Origin: Eubacteriales bacterium
GTDB lineage: Bacteria; Bacillota; Clostridia; Lachnospirales; Lachnospiraceae
Reading direction: 5' to 3'
Assembly: GCA_030536995.1 (NCBI GenBank)
Contig: JAUNOY010000006.1
Span: 62,001 to 126,000, forward strand
Length of the DNA: 64,000 nucleotides
Shown here: positions 33,233 to 41,322 of the stretch, in pieces
Numbering within the stretch: the first letter of the stretch is position 1
How the letters are laid out: each line of letters starts with the position of its first letter
Program-made: the position numbers and the translations under genes
Notes under the pieces: generated by a model
What the model saw: only the letters and a program-made list of their open reading frames with translations
What the model was told of the DNA's origin: nothing
Database searches by the model: none

Positions 33233-35692
33233 ATGTTGAGAAAAAAGTGGGAAAGAACCTTTCTTGTAACGGTACTTGCAATGACAATGTCTTTGACACC
33301 TGTTTCTGCATTTGGAAGTGAAGCATTTACAGATGGCGGTGAAGTTGGACAGGCAGACGGGAGTGCAGATTCGTTTGTGGAAGAAGATTTGCCGGAGAAT
33401 GTTTTTGATGACGGAGTAGGAACAGAATCCGTATCGGAAGTGCCGGATATGACTTCAGAGCCTGTTGTTTCAGCGGAAACAGAGTTGTCTTCGGACCAGT
33501 TTGTTTACGAAGGAGTGATATACCGCAAAGATACCGGAAGGGATACCTGTGGAATTGTAGGCTACACAGAGGAAGTGCCTGAGAATCTTACTCTGAAAGA
33601 ATACGTCAGTGACGGAACGAAAGACTTGTTTGTATACTCTATAGCAGACAAAGCTTTTCAGAATTGTACGAAATTAAAAAAAGTATCTGTAGAATCAGCC
33701 TTCTTTGAGGTAGGAAAAAATATCTTCGATGGCTGTGAGGGGCTTACCGTTGAGTGTTATCGCTACACCTATATTTATAATGACCTTAAGGATAATGAAA
33801 AAATAAATCTGGTAGTAAGAGAACGTCCCGTAAATGAAGATGGTGATGAGGAAGTAGAGGTTGATAATGTTTCGTATTGGGCTGGTTTTTTTGAGCGGCC
33901 CAGACCTTATTATCTTGCTGAAGGACTAAGAGGGGCTGTTTCTGTAAAAAGAGGGCTGTACGGTACACCGGTAACTGAGTTTATAGCGGCAAAAAAAGAT
34001 ATTGAGAGAGTAGAATTTCCAGATACAATACAGAGAATAGGAAGCTTCGACCTGTGCATGTTCCGCTGTACCATGCTTCGTGAACTTATTATTCCGAATC
34101 ATATTACAAAGATTGATGGGGAGTTTATAGCAAGTGATTGTAAGAATCTGGAATATGTGCATACGGGGAATGGCTATCGTCGCATAGAAGCCAGTGATTA
34201 CAGTGATTGTCCGAATTTGAAGAAAGTGGAGATAGGAACAAGTGTTGAAGCAATTGATGACGGTGCATTTAAGAATTGTTACAGCTTAAAAGAACTTTAT
34301 ATTCCTTCCAATGTGAAGGAGATATCTGCAACCGCTTTTTGGGGAATTGAAGACAGTATAACGATTATTGGAGAGACGGGTTCTTATGCAGAGGCTTATG
34401 CTTCTTCCATGGGAATTAAGTTCAGAAGTAACGGGAAGACAGCAGAAACTTCCGTACTTAAATTGAATAAACCAGTCGTGTCCGGAAATGTGATTGATGT
34501 ATCTGTTTCCGGAGAAAATACTGATATTTTGAAATATGAATACAGGGTAGATAAGGTTGCGGAAGGTGAACCATATGAAGGACAGGATGTAGAGTTACTG
34601 ATACCGGGTACGTTAATTGCGGCTTGGGAGGAAAGAGTACAAACTTTTGAAACGAAGGATACTGTTGCGAAAATTCCATACCTTCTGGAGGCAAGAGATT
34701 ATTATGTCAGGGTCCGCGGCTTAAAAAAGGACAAAACATGGACGATATGGAGTCCTCCGAAAAAAGCAACGGTTAAAGTAAACACACCGGCTCAGCCGGA
34801 AATAGGTAAAGTTACTGTAAATGGTTCAACAGTAACGGTAACTTTGGAAAACAGAGATAAACATGCAGATGCATATGATTATGTATTGGGAGTCGAACCA
34901 AAAGAATCCAGTGACGATGGCTTCAGTCAGACTGTTCCAACTATAAAGAAATATGAACTGAAAGACAAGAATACTACTAAGGTTACCTTCAAAAATGTAA
35001 AAAAAGGGGCTTACTATCTGAGTGTGCGGGGATACTCAAAAGAAGGAAATAAGAAGTATTACAGTCTTCCTTCAAAAATAAGAAAGGTGAATGTTTTTCG
35101 CCCTGCAATGGTGAACGGGGTAAAGGTGACAGGAAGGACGGATTCTTCCGTTACCTGTAAATGGGAGTCAGAGAAGATTCGTCCGGATGGTTATGTGGTT
35201 TATGTGCAGGATAGCAGAACCGGAAAAAACATCAAACGTGTAAAAATAAAGAATTCATCTGTTTCTGTGACAGTGAAAGGGCTGGAAGCAGGACAGCGCT
35301 ATAAGATTATTGTCCGCGCTTACAACCGCGTAAATGGCAGGAATTATTATTCGGATTATGATGAAAGTCAGGCAATCTGCTTTACTGCGCCCGAAACACC
35401 GTCCCTGAAAGGGAAAGCAGTTTCCGGTCATAAGGTAAAGCTTAACTGGAGCGGCGCTTTTGCAGCTTATGAGGACGGGGAATGCAGTTACGTGATTTAT
35501 TACCGCAATGCGAAAGATAAAAGCTATCAGCGGCTTGTGAAGCTTTCAGACGGGGAAGAGAGCTTCACCGCAAAGACTTTGAAGAAAAACAATACTTATT
35601 ATTTTAAAATGCGTGGAATCATCCGTGACGAGGATGGTAATTATGCCACGAAGGGAGCTTATTCCAATGTAGTTAAGGTAACCGTTAAATAA
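33233..35692 (+). CDS. BspA-like leucine-rich repeat protein with fibronectin III domains
   Basis: An 819-residue secreted protein. A signal peptide (RKKWERTFLVTVLAMTMSLTPVSAFG) is followed by an acidic region to about residue 90. LRR_5 (BspA/TpLRR) repeats occupy roughly 110-400: IADKAFQNCTKLKKVSV, IEAIDDGAFKNCYSLKELYIPSNVKEISATAF and similar. The C-terminal half has about four fibronectin type III-like domains of 95-105 residues, seen in repeated endings such as YYVRVRGLKKDKTWTIWSPPKKATVKV. No LPXTG or choline-binding repeats are present, so its attachment is unknown. Proteins of this build act in adhesion to host or mucus. AGAAAGGAGC precedes the ATG. Confidence 0.9.
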   Translation: MLRKKWERTFLVTVLAMTMSLTPVSAFGSEAFTDGGEVGQADGSADSFVEEDLPENVFDDGVGTESVSEVPDMTSEPVVSAETELSSDQFVYEGVIYRKDTGRDTCGIVGYTEEVPENLTLKEYVSDGTKDLFVYSIADKAFQNCTKLKKVSVESAFFEVGKNIFDGCEGLTVECYRYTYIYNDLKDNEKINLVVRERPVNEDGDEEVEVDNVSYWAGFFERPRPYYLAEGLRGAVSVKRGLYGTPVTEFIAAKKDIERVEFPDTIQRIGSFDLCMFRCTMLRELIIPNHITKIDGEFIASDCKNLEYVHTGNGYRRIEASDYSDCPNLKKVEIGTSVEAIDDGAFKNCYSLKELYIPSNVKEISATAFWGIEDSITIIGETGSYAEAYASSMGIKFRSNGKTAETSVLKLNKPVVSGNVIDVSVSGENTDILKYEYRVDKVAEGEPYEGQDVELLIPGTLIAAWEERVQTFETKDTVAKIPYLLEARDYYVRVRGLKKDKTWTIWSPPKKATVKVNTPAQPEIGKVTVNGSTVTVTLENRDKHADAYDYVLGVEPKESSDDGFSQTVPTIKKYELKDKNTTKVTFKNVKKGAYYLSVRGYSKEGNKKYYSLPSKIRKVNVFRPAMVNGVKVTGRTDSSVTCKWESEKIRPDGYVVYVQDSRTGKNIKRVKIKNSSVSVTVKGLEAGQRYKIIVRAYNRVNGRNYYSDYDESQAICFTAPETPSLKGKAVSGHKVKLNWSGAFAAYEDGECSYVIYYRNAKDKSYQRLVKLSDGEESFTAKTLKKNNTYYFKMRGIIRDEDGNYATKGAYSNVVKVTVK

Positions 35693-35728
35693 AAAAAGGA
35701 ATCTTATTTATATAGACCAATCCTCCAG

Positions 35729-35762
35729 AGCAGACCGGACAGAAAGTTCCGGTCTGTTTTCT
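35729..35762 (+). terminator. Terminator, 34-bp repeat copy 2
   Basis: The same hairpin as at 30971-31004, here 37 bp after the BspA-like stop, with TTTTCTGC after the stem. Confidence 0.85.
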
Positions 35763-35820
35763 GCATGTATATCCCGGTGTTCTCAAATGTGTACAGAATT
35801 GAAAACAAGATATATTTTTA

Positions 35821-35850
35821 TTGCAATTTCATAAGAAGATGTTCTATAAT
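35821..35850 (+). promoter_or_regulatory. Promoter of coaBC
   Basis: TATAAT (35845-35850) with TTGCAA (35821-35826), 18 nt spacer; leader about 80 nt. Confidence 0.55.
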
Positions 35851-35938
35851 GTTATCGGATAAAAACAAAGCATCCTATTATAATATTGTACATATACGAT
35901 ATGCTTGTTGTAAAAGAAAAGGGAAAGAGGAGAGAAGC

Positions 35939-37135
35939 ATGTTTCAGGGAAAAACAGTTTTATTGGGAGTTACGGGAAGTATTGCCGCGTATAAAATTGC
36001 CGGTCTGGCAAGCGCCTTAAAGAAACGCCATGCAGATGTGCATGTTTTGATGACACAAAACGCGACGAATTTCATAAATCCCATTACCTTTGAAACGCTC
36101 ACAGGAAATAAGTGTCTGGTGGATACCTTTGACAGAAATTTCCAGTTTCAGGTAGAGCATGTTTCCATTGCAAAAAAGGCAGACGCTGTCATGATAGCAC
36201 CTGCCAGCGCCAATGTGATAGGAAAGCTTGCTCACGGTATTGCAGACGATATGCTGACTACAACGGTCATGGCCTGTAAGTGCAAGAAATTCATCTCTCC
36301 TGCCATGAACACAAATATGTATGAGAATCCGGTTGTTCAGGATAATCTGAAAATTCTGGAGCATTACGGCTATGAAGTCATTACTCCTGCGTCAGGCTAC
36401 CTTGCCTGCGGAGACACAGGAGCGGGAAAAATGCCAGAGCCGGAAACCTTACTCTCTTATATTGAACGGGAAATCGCCTGCCCGAAGGATCTGCAGGGCA
36501 AAAAAATCCTTATCACTGCAGGACCTACTCAGGAAGCAGTGGATCCCGTAAGATTTCTGACAAACCATTCTTCAGGAAAAATGGGCTATGCTCTTGCAAA
36601 AATGGCTATGCTTCGCGGAGCGGATGTCACGCTGGTCAGCGGACGTACTTCTCTAACACCGCCGTCTTTTGTTAAGACAGTGCCTGTTGTTTCTGCAAAA
36701 GATATGTTTGAGGCAGTTACTGCAGTCAGCGGAGAACAGGATATCATTATCAAGGCTGCAGCAGTGGCAGATTACCGTCCTAAGACTGTCAGCGATGAAA
36801 AAATGAAGAAAAAAGACGGGGAGCTTTCCATAGAACTGGAACGCACGGACGACATCCTGAAATTTTTGGGAGAACATAAAAAAGAAGGACAGTTTCTCTG
36901 TGGATTTTCCATGGAAACTCAGAACATGATCGGTAATTCCAGAGCCAAGCTCACAAAGAAAAATCTGGATATGGTAGCCGCCAATAATCTGAAAGTAGAA
37001 GGCGCCGGATTCCAGGGAGACACCAATGTGCTGACTCTGATTACACAGGAAGAAGAAGTATCACTCTCGCTTATGAGCAAAGAGGATGCAGCTTCAAAAA
37101 TCCTGGATAAAATACTTATGCTTACCAAAAGGTAA
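35939..37135 (+). CDS. coaBC: Bifunctional phosphopantothenoylcysteine decarboxylase / synthetase
   Basis: A 398-residue Dfp protein for two steps of coenzyme A synthesis. The flavin-dependent decarboxylase (CoaC) is N-terminal: VTGSIAAYKIAGLASAL, the catalytic His in VEHVSIAKKADAVMIAPASAN, PAMNTNMYENP and the active-site cysteine in GYLACGDTGAGKMPE. The CTP-dependent synthetase (CoaB) begins near residue 185 with ILITAGPTQEAVDPVRFLTNHSSGKMG. ATG 35939 has AGAGGAGAG upstream; the upstream open frame overlaps the promoter. The probable pantothenate transporter gene and coaX follow, forming a CoA cluster. Confidence 0.96.
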   Translation: MFQGKTVLLGVTGSIAAYKIAGLASALKKRHADVHVLMTQNATNFINPITFETLTGNKCLVDTFDRNFQFQVEHVSIAKKADAVMIAPASANVIGKLAHGIADDMLTTTVMACKCKKFISPAMNTNMYENPVVQDNLKILEHYGYEVITPASGYLACGDTGAGKMPEPETLLSYIEREIACPKDLQGKKILITAGPTQEAVDPVRFLTNHSSGKMGYALAKMAMLRGADVTLVSGRTSLTPPSFVKTVPVVSAKDMFEAVTAVSGEQDIIIKAAAVADYRPKTVSDEKMKKKDGELSIELERTDDILKFLGEHKKEGQFLCGFSMETQNMIGNSRAKLTKKNLDMVAANNLKVEGAGFQGDTNVLTLITQEEEVSLSLMSKEDAASKILDKILMLTKR

Positions 37136-37192
37136 GAAACAAACACACCGTATTGTATCCCTTAAGGGAACAGTAACAAGGAGGAAAAAACA

Positions 37193-37843
37193 ATGAAAAA
37201 GCAATTCACAACGTCACAGATTACCCTGTTAGGTCTGATGGGAGCCATACTTTTACTGATGGCATACACACCCCTTGGATATCTGAATATCGGACCTCTC
37301 GCAATCACCTTTAATGTGATACCTGTAGCCATCAGCGCCATTGTCTTAGGACCTGTGGGCGGCCTGATTGCAGGCTCTATTTTCGGTCTTACAAGCTTCT
37401 TCCAGTGTATCGGAATTGGAGGAACGAGCGCTATGGGGGCCATGCTATTTGGCATCAATCCGTTTCTGGCATTTGTTCAGAGATTTGTGCCCCGTGCCCT
37501 TGATGGACTTCTTATTGGCTACATCTACAGAGGGATGCGCAAGAAAACAAACGTATATATTTCCTGTGCTGTGACAGGATTCTTTTCCGCATTTCTGAAT
37601 ACCGCATTCTTTATGGCTGCGTTGGTTGTTCTTTTTGGAAACACCCAATATGTTCAGGATATGATCGGGGGACAGAATGTGATCGTGTTTATCTGTACCT
37701 TCGTAGGAATTAACGCAGTATGTGAGATGCTGTCATCTACAGTGATCACAGGCGCAGTGGGAACCGCTCTTTCCAAAGCGCATTTAATTCCTGCTTCCCA
37801 GATGGATATTAACCACGAAATAAAGGCGGAAGCAAGTCATTAA
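37193..37843 (+). CDS. panT: ECF transporter S component, probably for pantothenate
   Basis: A 216-residue membrane protein with about six helices of the ECF S-component fold. The N-terminal helix carries the small-residue coupling pattern (LGLMGAILLLMAYTPLGYLNIGPL), followed by SAIVLGPVGGLIAGSIFGLTSFFQ. S components bind a vitamin and dock on the shared EcfAA'T energising module, which is encoded elsewhere. The substrate is inferred from position: it lies between coaBC and coaX, the genes that use pantothenate, and PanT-type proteins show the same layout in other Firmicutes. AAGGAGG precedes the ATG. Confidence 0.8.
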   Translation: MKKQFTTSQITLLGLMGAILLLMAYTPLGYLNIGPLAITFNVIPVAISAIVLGPVGGLIAGSIFGLTSFFQCIGIGGTSAMGAMLFGINPFLAFVQRFVPRALDGLLIGYIYRGMRKKTNVYISCAVTGFFSAFLNTAFFMAALVVLFGNTQYVQDMIGGQNVIVFICTFVGINAVCEMLSSTVITGAVGTALSKAHLIPASQMDINHEIKAEASH

Positions 37844-37855
37844 CAGAAAAAGAAC

Positions 37856-37875
37856 AGGCACACATATGTGTGCCT
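37856..37875. repeat. Perfect 20-bp palindrome between panT and coaX
   Basis: The two arms 37856-37865 and 37866-37875 are exact reverse complements (AGGCACACAT and ATGTGTGCCT). It ends 16 bp before the coaX ATG; no T-run follows, so it is not a terminator. Possible operator or mRNA processing hairpin. Confidence 0.7.
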
Positions 37876-37891
37876 GAATTTGGAGAAAAAT

Positions 37892-38656
37892 ATGATTTTA
37901 GCACTTGATATCGGAAACACCAATATAGTTGTCGGCTGCATCGACAGAGAAAAAACTTATTTTATTGAAAGACTTTCTACAGTCCGCACAAAAACGGAAC
38001 TGGAATACGCGGTGGATATTAAAACGGTTCTTGATATTTATCATATAAAAAAATCAGATATCGAAGGATGTATCATTTCTTCCGTGGTGCCTCAGATGAC
38101 AAATATTGCACGTCTGGCAGCAGAAAAAATCTTGAAAAAAGAGGTCATGGTACTTGGGCCGGGAGTGAAGACAGGTTTAAATATTATGATGGACAATCCG
38201 GGACAGCTTGGTGCAGATCTCGTAGCAGATGCAGTGGCAGGTCTTGCGGAATATCCGGTACCTTTTATTGTGATAGATATGGGAACTGCAACGACAGTTT
38301 CTGTTGTAAACGAAAAAAAACAATACATCGGAGGTATGATTCTTCCGGGAGTGCGAATTTCTCTCGACGCGTTGACTTCAAGAGCATCTCAGCTCAGCGG
38401 AATCAGTCTGGAGGCGCCGAAGCGCATTATTGGCAAAAATACCATTGACTGTATGAAAAGCGGTCTGCTTTACAGCAATGCGGCAGCCTTGGATGGAATT
38501 GTAGAACGTATTGAGGAAGAATTGGGTCAGAAAACCACAGTGATCGCTACGGGAGGTCTGGCAAAGAAGATAATTCCTCACTGTAAGAGGGAGATTATTC
38601 TTGATGAAGATCTGCTTCTGAAAGGACTGCTTGTTATTTATGAAAAGAATAAATAA
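37892..38656 (+). CDS. coaX: Type III pantothenate kinase
   Basis: A 254-residue ASKHA-fold kinase performing the first step of CoA synthesis. The phosphate-1 motif is LALDIGNTNIVVG, the conserved DNPGQLGADLVADAVAG contains the pantothenate-site aspartate, and VIDMGTATTVSVV is the second ATP motif; GGMILPGVRISLDALTSRASQL is typical of the family. Type III kinases are not feedback-inhibited by CoA and need a monovalent cation. ATG 37892 has GGAG about 8 nt upstream; an in-frame ATG at 37868 falls inside the palindrome and would add eight unconserved residues. Confidence 0.94.
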   Translation: MILALDIGNTNIVVGCIDREKTYFIERLSTVRTKTELEYAVDIKTVLDIYHIKKSDIEGCIISSVVPQMTNIARLAAEKILKKEVMVLGPGVKTGLNIMMDNPGQLGADLVADAVAGLAEYPVPFIVIDMGTATTVSVVNEKKQYIGGMILPGVRISLDALTSRASQLSGISLEAPKRIIGKNTIDCMKSGLLYSNAAALDGIVERIEEELGQKTTVIATGGLAKKIIPHCKREIILDEDLLLKGLLVIYEKNK

Positions 38657-38684
38657 AAGTCAGGAATGCTAAAAAGCATTCCTG
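38650..38684 (-). terminator. Terminator for the pseudouridine synthase gene
   Basis: CAGGAATGCT (38661-38670) and AGCATTCCTG (38675-38684) form a perfect 10-bp stem. Read on the minus strand it is followed by ACTTTTATTT. The stem overlaps the last codons and stop of the minus-strand gene, and lies just after the coaX stop. Confidence 0.65.
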
Positions 38685-39550
38685 AAGTCTGAGGGAAGCG
38701 GCGCTGTGAAAATTAGCGCCTTTTTTGTTGTAGGATGAATGAATTCAAGCTGGTAAGAATGAAGAGGCTGACGGGAGATTCTGTCATAGACAGGATTGTA
38801 AAGGTAATCGCCGGGAAGGGGATGCCCGATATGTTTCATGTGAACACGAATCTGGTGGGTACGTCCTGTTTCCAGATGAAGCTCTGCCAGAGAAAAATAT
38901 TTGCCCAGAGCAAGCCGTTCATAGTGGGTGACTGCACGTTCTCCGGTTTCAAAATTAATTTCCCGTTCGATGGTAGAGCCTTCGACTCTGGCAATGGGAG
39001 CATCTACTGTACCTTTTTGAGGCAGGATGCCTTCCACGAGAGCAAGATAGGTTCGGTGAATTTTTCGTTCTACCATCTGTTGGGAAAGAATGGCAGCGCT
39101 TAAGGGATTTTTTGCAAGAATCAATGCACCTGTAGTATCCCGGTCCAGTCGGTTGATACAGCGATAAACAAAGGGTTCTCCCTTTTGGGTAAAATACCAG
39201 GCTACACCGTTGGCAAGTGTGTTTTCGTAATTTCCCTGAGAAGGGTGAATAGGAGTATCTGCCGGTTTGTTCAGCACAAGAATATCTTCATCCTCGTACA
39301 GAATAAAGAGGGGCATCTCTGTGGGAAGGATATTGTCGGAGGTTTCCGTTTCCGGAATCAGAATGCGCAGGGAATCGCCCTCCTTTAAAGGTGTTCTCCC
39401 GAACCCTCTTTCTCCGTTTAACAAAATCGCTTCTCTGTTTGTCTTCATTAGAGACAGCACATGATGGGAATACCCTTCTTTTTTAAGAAAATCAAGAATC
39501 GTGAGTCCTTCATGGCCTTTTGAAACAGAATAATATAAAATACGCTGCAT
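38669..39550 (-). CDS. RluA-family pseudouridine synthase
   Basis: A 293-residue RNA pseudouridine synthase. The catalytic motif is CINRLDRDTTGALILAKN (the Asp of RLDRDTTG), preceded by ILVLNKPADTPIHPS and followed by HRTYLALVEG and LHLETGRTHQIRVHMKHIGHPLPGDYLY. The N-terminal 80 residues may form an S4-like RNA-binding part. RluA, RluC or RluD specificity cannot be told. ATG 39550 has AAAGGA upstream; the frame is open a further ten residues without a ribosome binding site. It is divergent from the second MATE gene. Confidence 0.92.
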   Translation of the reverse strand: MQRILYYSVSKGHEGLTILDFLKKEGYSHHVLSLMKTNREAILLNGERGFGRTPLKEGDSLRILIPETETSDNILPTEMPLFILYEDEDILVLNKPADTPIHPSQGNYENTLANGVAWYFTQKGEPFVYRCINRLDRDTTGALILAKNPLSAAILSQQMVERKIHRTYLALVEGILPQKGTVDAPIARVEGSTIEREINFETGERAVTHYERLALGKYFSLAELHLETGRTHQIRVHMKHIGHPLPGDYLYNPVYDRISRQPLHSYQLEFIHPTTKKALIFTAPLPSDFRNAF

Positions 39551-39649
39551 GGAAAGTTCCTTTCTTTTGTAACCATTCAAAACAAACTATAAAGTTTTGG
39601 AAGATTTATAAAAGAATAACAGACAATGCAGAAAAAAACAAGGAGTGAT

Positions 39650-40996
39650 ATGAAAATGAAAGAACAGCATCTTTTTACAAACAGGATGCTAAGGAATCTG
39701 CTGATTCCGATTATTCTGGAGCAGCTTCTGACCTCCCTGATGGGAACTGTGGATACGATGATGGTGAGTAACGTGGGTTCTGCAGCCATTTCAGCAGTAT
39801 CGCTGGTAGACTCCATAAATGTACTGGTGATTCAGGCGTTCTCGGCTCTTGCGGCAGGAGGGGCAATTGTGTGCTCCCAGTATATGGGACAGAAGAATAT
39901 GGAGATGGCGAATAAGGCTGCAAGACAGGTTCTGTTTATCATTGCGGCAATCTCTCTGGGAGCAACGGCCTTTTGTCTGATATTCCGTCTGCCTCTCCTT
40001 CATTTCATTTTTGGTCAGGTAGAAGAGGAGGTTATGTCCGCATCAAAGATTTACTTCCTTATTACAGCGGCTTCCTTCCCGTTTATTGCCCTTTATAATG
40101 CAGGAGCATCTATTTTTCGGGCTCAGGAAAATACGAAGGGGCCAATGGCGATTTCCATTATTTCCAATGTTATGAACATTGTAGGAAATGCGGTTCTGAT
40201 ATGGGGATTTCATCTGGGGGTTGCCGGAGCTGCAATTTCAACCCTTGTTTCCAGAATTTTCTGCGCGGTTGTTGTTCTGTGGCAGCTTCGAAAAAACAGA
40301 CAGCCCATTGTTGTACGGGATTACAGGAAAATTCGCCCGGATGGACATATGATTCGGCGGGTGCTTGGACTGGGGATTCCGTCGGGAGTGGAAAACAGCA
40401 TGTTTCAGCTTGGAAAACTGGCGATTCAGTCAACTGTTTCCACTCTCGGTACAACTGCCATTGCAGCTCAGGCTATGACAAATATTCTGGAAAATCTCAA
40501 TGGTATCGCTGCAATCGGAATAGGAATCGGGCTTATGACGGTTGTAGGCGAATGTATGGGAGCCGGAAGAAAGGACGAGGCAGTTTATTACATAAAGAAG
40601 CTCTGTGTAGTAGCGGAAGTCGTTCTTATTGTTTCCTGTGTGACGATTTTTGCTCTTACAAAGCCGATTACCATTCTCGGAGGAATGGAGCCGGAAAGCG
40701 CTGCCATGTGCATGAATATGGTGATGTGGATTACCATTGTAAAACCAATCGTGTGGATGTTTTCCTTCATTCCTGCTTACGGACTGCGGGCTGCAGGAGA
40801 TGTACGTTTTTCGATGATTGCCTCCTGTACGACAATGTGGGTATTCCGTTTCTGCCTCTGTGTGTTCCTGATTCGTGTTATGGGATTAGGATTGATTGCA
40901 GTATGGATCGGAATGTTTACAGACTGGGCGATAAGAGGAATTATTTACACATGGAGATTCCACAGCAGAAAATGGCTGGAGCATAAGGTAATCTGA
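39650..40996 (+). CDS. MATE family exporter (second copy)
   Basis: A 448-residue MATE transporter with about twelve membrane segments, different from the one at 2.5 kb. Typical segments are LIPIILEQLLTSLMGTVDTMMVSNVG, GAIVCSQYMGQKNMEMANKAARQVL and, in the second half, LGLGIPSGVENSMFQLGKLAIQS. It couples drug or metabolite efflux to Na+ or H+; substrate unknown. ATG 39650 was chosen because AAGGAGTG precedes it; an upstream in-frame ATG at 39626 has none. The cobalamin riboswitch that follows begins a separate transcript. Confidence 0.88.
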   Translation: MKMKEQHLFTNRMLRNLLIPIILEQLLTSLMGTVDTMMVSNVGSAAISAVSLVDSINVLVIQAFSALAAGGAIVCSQYMGQKNMEMANKAARQVLFIIAAISLGATAFCLIFRLPLLHFIFGQVEEEVMSASKIYFLITAASFPFIALYNAGASIFRAQENTKGPMAISIISNVMNIVGNAVLIWGFHLGVAGAAISTLVSRIFCAVVVLWQLRKNRQPIVVRDYRKIRPDGHMIRRVLGLGIPSGVENSMFQLGKLAIQSTVSTLGTTAIAAQAMTNILENLNGIAAIGIGIGLMTVVGECMGAGRKDEAVYYIKKLCVVAEVVLIVSCVTIFALTKPITILGGMEPESAAMCMNMVMWITIVKPIVWMFSFIPAYGLRAAGDVRFSMIASCTTMWVFRFCLCVFLIRVMGLGLIAVWIGMFTDWAIRGIIYTWRFHSRKWLEHKVI

Positions 40997-41065
40997 GGCG
41001 ATATCTGTGTTGCTGTGAACAGTAATGCGCATACAGAGTGAAACATAACAATTTAAGCACAGCAG

Positions 41066-41094
41066 TTGACTTTTTACAGTCGAAAATATATAAT
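41066..41094 (+). promoter_or_regulatory. Promoter of the cobalamin operon
   Basis: TTGACT (41066-41071), 17 nt spacer, TATAAT (41089-41094); transcription would begin near 41101, just before the riboswitch. Confidence 0.82.
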
Positions 41095-41127
41095 GATGAA
41101 AGTAAAAAATATAAATAAAAGAAGAAT

Positions 41128-41246
41128 ATTTTCAGGAAGAAGGGTGGAAATCCCTCGCAAGTCCGTTACTGTGAAAGCCAGATACTGGATGTTCTTTTAG
41201 AAAGGGAGAGAGCCTGCGGCAACCGGGTGATTCTCCGGAAGCAGAT
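41128..41246 (+). promoter_or_regulatory. Cobalamin riboswitch
   Basis: The conserved core is visible as GGGTGGAAATCCCT (41142-41155) followed by CGCAAGTCCGTTACTGTGA (41156-41174), the latter corresponding to the B12 box (consensus CCGCnACTGTGA), and GCCAGATACTGG (41178-41189). A strong terminator at 41247 follows, so adenosylcobalamin binding probably causes early termination. It controls the cbi operon whose products make the ligand, a classical feedback loop. End points are approximate. Confidence 0.85.
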
Positions 41247-41282
41247 AAAAAGAGTTTTTGTTGTCCGACAAAGACTCTTTTT
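41247..41282 (+). terminator. Riboswitch-controlled terminator
   Basis: AAAAAGAGT (41247-41255) pairs with ACTCTTTTT (41274-41282), extended by TTTGT/ACAAA toward the loop; T-run in the 3' arm. It is 40 bp before the cbiD ATG. Confidence 0.88.
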
Positions 41283-41322
41283 GTATTTTATAGAGAATAT
41301 CTGAATAAAGGAGAGGATCAAC

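Noticed and set aside
38068-38448. 126-aa frame within coaX
   Set aside because: It overlaps the conserved kinase in a second frame and its composition (many Ser, Arg, Gly, Cys) is typical of a shadow.
40201-40986. 261-aa frame within the second MATE gene
   Set aside because: Very Cys/Ser/Arg-rich, no start signal, entirely inside the conserved transporter frame.
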